A DNA stretch of 64,000 bases from NCBI GenBank assembly GCA_003223515.1, contig QHVI01000078.1:1-64000 (forward strand). Reading direction: 5' to 3'. The position numbers and the translations under genes were made by a program. This document shows positions 60,597-64,000 of this stretch, in pieces (positions within the stretch are counted from its first letter, which is position 1; each line of letters begins with the position of its first letter). The DNA comes from Candidatus Angelobacter sp. Gp1-AA117. GTDB lineage: Bacteria > Acidobacteriota > Terriglobia > Terriglobales > Acidobacteriaceae. Under the pieces are notes generated by a model, which searched no databases, had not been told where the DNA came from, and worked only from the letters and a program-made list of their open reading frames with translations.

Positions 60597-61137
60597 TGCA
60601 TTTAAAGTCTTATCTGTGTAAATCAGTCCAATCTGTGTCATCTGTATTGCTGTCTTTCAAATGCTTCGTGGTCTGAAAAGAATTTGCCCTTCTCCGCGAC
60701 CTCGTTTTTCCTCGTTCTGATAAACCGGCATATCTCTAGTCAAATAAGGAAAATGTGCCGCACTAACCTTTCAGAACTCTTTTTGCCTCTCTCCGTGATC
60801 TCAGTGTCTCCGTGCCTCTGTATTGCTATATCCAAAATTCTTGTCTTCCTGTGAAGAATTTCATGCTGCTCTTGCCCCGAAAGTCTTGAGGAACTGAAAC
60901 AGTGCCAGATCAGATACACATAAACTTACTTTTGCTTCCTCTGCGTCCTTTGCGTCCTCTGCGGTAAAAGCTTTTTGGTTGTGGCTCGCCACGCTGTGGT
61001 AGATTTGCCTTTTGGTTGTGGCCCCGCCACGCTGTGTTGAGATCTTTCTGCATTAATCAGTTAAACCAGCCTCATCGGCGGGTAAGGTTTTTAATCTCAA
61101 ATTCTGCTATTCTGACCTTGCACTCTGCCTCCAATCC
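60597..61137. other. Repeat-rich intergenic region before the PBP1A gene
   Basis: About 540 nt without a gene. It contains TCTGTGTAAATCAGTCCAAT (60614 on), CCGTGATCTCAGTGTCTCCG (60795 on) and repeat B copy 2 (60885-60999), then TTTTGGTTGTGGCCCCGCCA. All are variants of imperfect repeats found elsewhere in the window. The promoter of the PBP1A gene should lie in the last 100 nt. Confidence 0.55.
60885..60999. repeat. Repeat family B, copy 2
   Basis: Near-identical to 20061-20173: AGTGCCAGATCA, GATACACATAAACTTAC, CTCTGCGTCCTTTGCG, TCCTCTGCGGTAAAAG, TTGGTTGTGGCTCGC. Confidence 0.65.
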
Positions 61138-63378
61138 ATGAAGTTTTTATATTCAGATCTTCCCGAGGTATATGTCGGCGGGAAAAAGCTGGTAGGCCGA
61201 GTGGTCTTTGGACTGCTGCTGCTGGCCTCGGCGCTCATCGGCGCCCTCTCCGGCCTGCTGATTGTCTACTCCACTGATCTTCCCCAGATCAGCGATCTGG
61301 AGCGTTACCGTCCCAGCACGATTACCGAACTCTACGATGCACACGGACAGGTCATCGGCTCGTTTGCTCTGCAGCGCCGCGTTCTCGCTTCTTACGATCA
61401 GTTTCCCGGGGTCCTGCGGGACGCCATTCTCTCTACTGAAGACAAGAGCTTCGAACAGCACTGGGGCATCAATTTCTGGCGCGTGCTCGGGGCGACCTGG
61501 CGCGACATCACCTCCGGCTCGCGGGCCCAGGGTGCGTCCACGCTGACCATGCAGCTTTCGCGCAACCTGTTTCTTTCGCCGGAGCGCCACTTCAGCCGCA
61601 AGATTCAGGAGATGATGCTCGCCATCCAGATCGAGCGCCACTTCACTAAGCAGCAGATTTTTACCATGTACTGCAACCAGATCTTTCTGGGCCATGGCGT
61701 TTATGGATTTGAAGCCGGCGCGCAGTACTACTTCAATAAACCTGCCAAAGAACTCACGCTTGAAGAGGCGGCCCTGCTTGCGGGATTGCCAAAAGGACCG
61801 AGCCTCTACTCTCCTATTACCTATCCTGAGCGCGCCCTGAAGCGCCGTAATATCGTGATCAATAACATGCTTGAAGACGGCAAGATCACTGCCGAGGTGG
61901 CCAATCGCGCCAAGGCCGCGCCCATAGTCCTCAATATCCAGCCTGCAGAAAATTCCATCGCCCCTTATTTCATCGAGGAAGTACGGCGTTATCTGGAAAA
62001 GAAATACGGAACTGATGAAGTACATGAAGGTGGTCTGCGCGTCTATACCTCGCTTGATGTCCAGTTGCAAAAGGCCGCAAATCAGGCTGTGCTGGATGGC
62101 CTGGCGGCCTATGAGCGCCGTCATGGCTGGCAGGGAAATCTCAAGAATATTATGAGTTCCGGCGGAGTTCTCGAGAAATACCAGCATCCGGATTGGAGTC
62201 AGCCGCCGCCCCCAGGCAGCTACATTCATGCATTGGTACTCGCGGCGACTCCGGAGACAGCTACATTGAAATTCGGCAGCTACACCGCCGAGATTTCGGG
62301 GGCAGAGGTCGCATGGACGCACCATAAGTCCCCCAGGGAAATTCTCAGCCCCGGCGACATTGCCTACATGAAGATTCTCTCGCTGAATCATGAAGAGCAC
62401 ACTGCCAGGGTTTCCCTTGAACAGGATTCCGGCGCGCAAGCGGCGCTGCTGGCCATCGACAATGCAACCGGCGAGATCAAGGCTATGGTCGGCGGGCGCG
62501 ATTTCCAGGAGTCGAAATTCAACCGCGCCACGCAGGCCGTGCGCCAGGTGGGCTCTTCTTTCAAACCGTTCGTATATACGGCCGCAGTGGATCAGGGCGC
62601 TGAACCCGATGACCTGATCCTTGATGCGCCCACCACCTTCAATAGCGGAGGCGTTCCTTACAGCCCGCATAATTTCGATTACAAATTCCTGGGAAACATC
62701 ACTCTGCGGTATGCGCTGGCGGAGTCGCGCAATGTTCCCGCAGTCAAGCTGGCGCAAAAAGTGGGCATGGCCAGCGTGGTGGATTACGCCCGCCGCTTCG
62801 GCATCACCTCGCCCATTCCGGCTCTTCTTCCTGTGGCCCTGGGGGCCGCTGACCTCAGTCTTTATGAGCAAACCTCTGCTTACTCCGTGTTTCCCAATGA
62901 TGGCGTGCGCATTGAGCCGCACTACATCGTGAAAGTGATGGATTACGAAGGGCACGTCCTGGAGCAGACTTTTCCTGACGCAAAGGACGTCGTCAGCGCC
63001 CACACGGCGCGCACCATGGTCTCGCTTCTACAGAGCGTGGTGCAGTATGGCACAGCCGCTTCTGCCGCAAAGCTTAAGCATCCTTTGGCGGGCAAGACCG
63101 GCACCACCAATGATTACACTGATGCCTGGTTTGTCGGCTTCTCTCCTGGCATTACCTGCGGCGTATGGACCGGCTTTGACGAAAAGAAAACTCTAGGGCC
63201 GAAGGAGACCGGCGGACAGGCCGCCCTGCCCATCTGGATAGATTTCATGCGTACCGCCATTGCCGACCCTGCCCGCAAGGATGAAGCGTTTCTTACAGGG
63301 GATGAGAAAACCGCCCCGGTGCTGGCCGTCAAAAAGCCTGAAACTGCTGCTCCGATCGCCGACGCGGAGGCCCATTGA
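61138..63378 (+). CDS. Penicillin-binding protein 1A (bifunctional)
   Basis: 746 residues. One membrane helix (about 21-45), a GT51 glycosyltransferase domain with the catalytic Glu in STEDKSFEQHWGIN (E101) and QGASTLTMQLSRNLFL, and a transpeptidase domain with the SxxK motif in GSSFKPFVY (about 472-475), SRN in ESRNVPAVKL and KTGTTNDY (about 652). It polymerises and cross-links peptidoglycan. The next gene begins four bases after its stop. Confidence 0.94.
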   Translation: MKFLYSDLPEVYVGGKKLVGRVVFGLLLLASALIGALSGLLIVYSTDLPQISDLERYRPSTITELYDAHGQVIGSFALQRRVLASYDQFPGVLRDAILSTEDKSFEQHWGINFWRVLGATWRDITSGSRAQGASTLTMQLSRNLFLSPERHFSRKIQEMMLAIQIERHFTKQQIFTMYCNQIFLGHGVYGFEAGAQYYFNKPAKELTLEEAALLAGLPKGPSLYSPITYPERALKRRNIVINNMLEDGKITAEVANRAKAAPIVLNIQPAENSIAPYFIEEVRRYLEKKYGTDEVHEGGLRVYTSLDVQLQKAANQAVLDGLAAYERRHGWQGNLKNIMSSGGVLEKYQHPDWSQPPPPGSYIHALVLAATPETATLKFGSYTAEISGAEVAWTHHKSPREILSPGDIAYMKILSLNHEEHTARVSLEQDSGAQAALLAIDNATGEIKAMVGGRDFQESKFNRATQAVRQVGSSFKPFVYTAAVDQGAEPDDLILDAPTTFNSGGVPYSPHNFDYKFLGNITLRYALAESRNVPAVKLAQKVGMASVVDYARRFGITSPIPALLPVALGAADLSLYEQTSAYSVFPNDGVRIEPHYIVKVMDYEGHVLEQTFPDAKDVVSAHTARTMVSLLQSVVQYGTAASAAKLKHPLAGKTGTTNDYTDAWFVGFSPGITCGVWTGFDEKKTLGPKETGGQAALPIWIDFMRTAIADPARKDEAFLTGDEKTAPVLAVKKPETAAPIADAEAH

Positions 63379-63381
63379 GCT

Positions 63382-64000
63382 GTGCGCAGGCTGATTAAAT
63401 ATTTTCTGCTTGGCCTGGTGCTCCTGCTGGTTGGTCTTTCTTCGGCGCTGCTCTCCATGCGCTTCGCCATTCATGGCCGCGAGGTGCGTGTGCCCCGCTT
63501 CGCAGGACTTGCCCCCGCGGATGCCGAGCGGCTCGCCAGTTCACAAGGGTTGGTCCTCGCCATTGAAAGTCATTTCTACAGTGCAGACGTTCCCGCAGGG
63601 CATATTCTTTCGCAATATCCTCCGCCGGGTACCAAGGTGAGACGCGGATGGAAGATTCGTCTTGCCGAGAGTCTTGGTACGCAACGCGCGTCCGTTCCCA
63701 ACGTGGTCGGCCAAAGCGAGCGCGTAGCTGAACTCAACATCACCCGCCACGGCCTGGAGGTTGGCAGTGTGACAACTATTCACTTGCCAGGCGCTCAGCC
63801 CTCGTCGGTGATCGCCCAGAGCCCCACTGCGGACAACAAGAACGCTGCCTCGCCCAAAGTCGGCCTGGTGATCTCGGCTCCGGAGAACGACCGCATGTTT
63901 GTAATGCCCAATTTTGTAGGACAGCCGCTGACCGACGCCACCGCAGCCATCAAACAGGCAGGCTTTACGCTGGGCAAAATAGACCTGCTTCAGGATACTT
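63382..64000 (+). CDS. PASTA-domain membrane protein (cut by window end)
   Basis: Starts at GTG (63382), three bases after the PBP1A stop (TGA GCT GTG), and is open to the window end (at least 206 residues). An N-terminal membrane helix (YFLLGLVLLLVGLSSALLSM) is followed by PASTA repeats (VPRFAGLAPADAERLASSQG, VPNVVGQSERVAEL, MPNFVGQPLTDATAAIKQ). PASTA domains bind peptidoglycan or beta-lactam-like ligands. With PBP1A it forms a cell-wall operon; the C-terminus lies outside. Confidence 0.85.
   Translation, partial: MRRLIKYFLLGLVLLLVGLSSALLSMRFAIHGREVRVPRFAGLAPADAERLASSQGLVLAIESHFYSADVPAGHILSQYPPPGTKVRRGWKIRLAESLGTQRASVPNVVGQSERVAELNITRHGLEVGSVTTIHLPGAQPSSVIAQSPTADNKNAASPKVGLVISAPENDRMFVMPNFVGQPLTDATAAIKQAGFTLGKIDLLQDT

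Noticed and set aside
61153..63003. 616-codon open frame antisense to the PBP1A gene
   Set aside because: Third-position GC bias keeps it open; PBP1A is certain and the antisense translation has no domain.

Overview
The window reads like a chromosome segment of a soil-type acidobacterium (Acidobacteriota). The clearest markers are two divergent genes of the acidobacterial VWFA-related family, a Bacillus-type fadN-fadA-fadE order, moderately high GC, and intergenic DNA full of decayed short repeats. No rRNA and no CRISPR array were seen. One tRNA (Val, anticodon CAC) lies at 51260-51334.

Layout. 1-159 is the 3' end of an IS110-type transposase. 0.2-3.3 kb holds a patatin-like phospholipase, a Nudix hydrolase and a pentapeptide-repeat/TIR protein. 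3.3-10.1 kb is a fatty-acid beta-oxidation operon behind a palindrome that matches the FadR operator of Bacillus. It is interrupted by a hicAB toxin-antitoxin pair and by a GxxExxY gene bounded by 32-bp inverted repeats, and its acyl-CoA dehydrogenase has lost its N-terminus. 10.2-13.8 kb has a DinB-like protein, two tandem Cys-rich secreted paralogues and a large exported protein. 14.0-17.9 kb is a membrane-maintenance operon (XRE regulator, His-rich NfeD-like protein, flotillin, two small membrane proteins, PspA). 18.5-22.9 kb has a CAP-domain protein, RecX, PilT and a type II NADH dehydrogenase. 23.0-23.9 kb is a VapC toxin module with a compact palindromic promoter. 24.4-35.1 kb has ankyrin, frameshifted M48/propeller, branched-chain aminotransferase, DUF4015, ClpB-like ATPase, M48 peptidase and MglA-like GTPase genes. 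35.3-40.6 kb has the VWFA pair and a membrane operon.

40.8-43.9 kb is the most system-like locus: two degenerate receivers, a double-domain KaiC, KaiB and a third receiver-like protein, closely spaced or overlapping and without kaiA. It is followed by pyrR-pyrB. 46.4-51.0 kb has a lipoprotein, a GH3 enzyme and an ECF sigma/anti-sigma/DUF3106 operon. 52-58.3 kb has a low-complexity receiver-like protein, DehI-like, HIT, a macro-like/deoxyribosyltransferase-like fusion on AT-rich DNA (possible NAD-related defence gene), RlpA, a ToxR-type regulator and miaA. 58.4-64 kb has a 16-residue Lys-rich microprotein, a MerR regulator, an S41 family protein lacking both catalytic residues, PBP1A and a PASTA protein cut by the window end.

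At least two dispersed repeat families are shared between distant intergenic regions. One has matched inverted arms around unrelated interiors. Functions are inferred from recognised motifs in translated sequence; no database search was possible.
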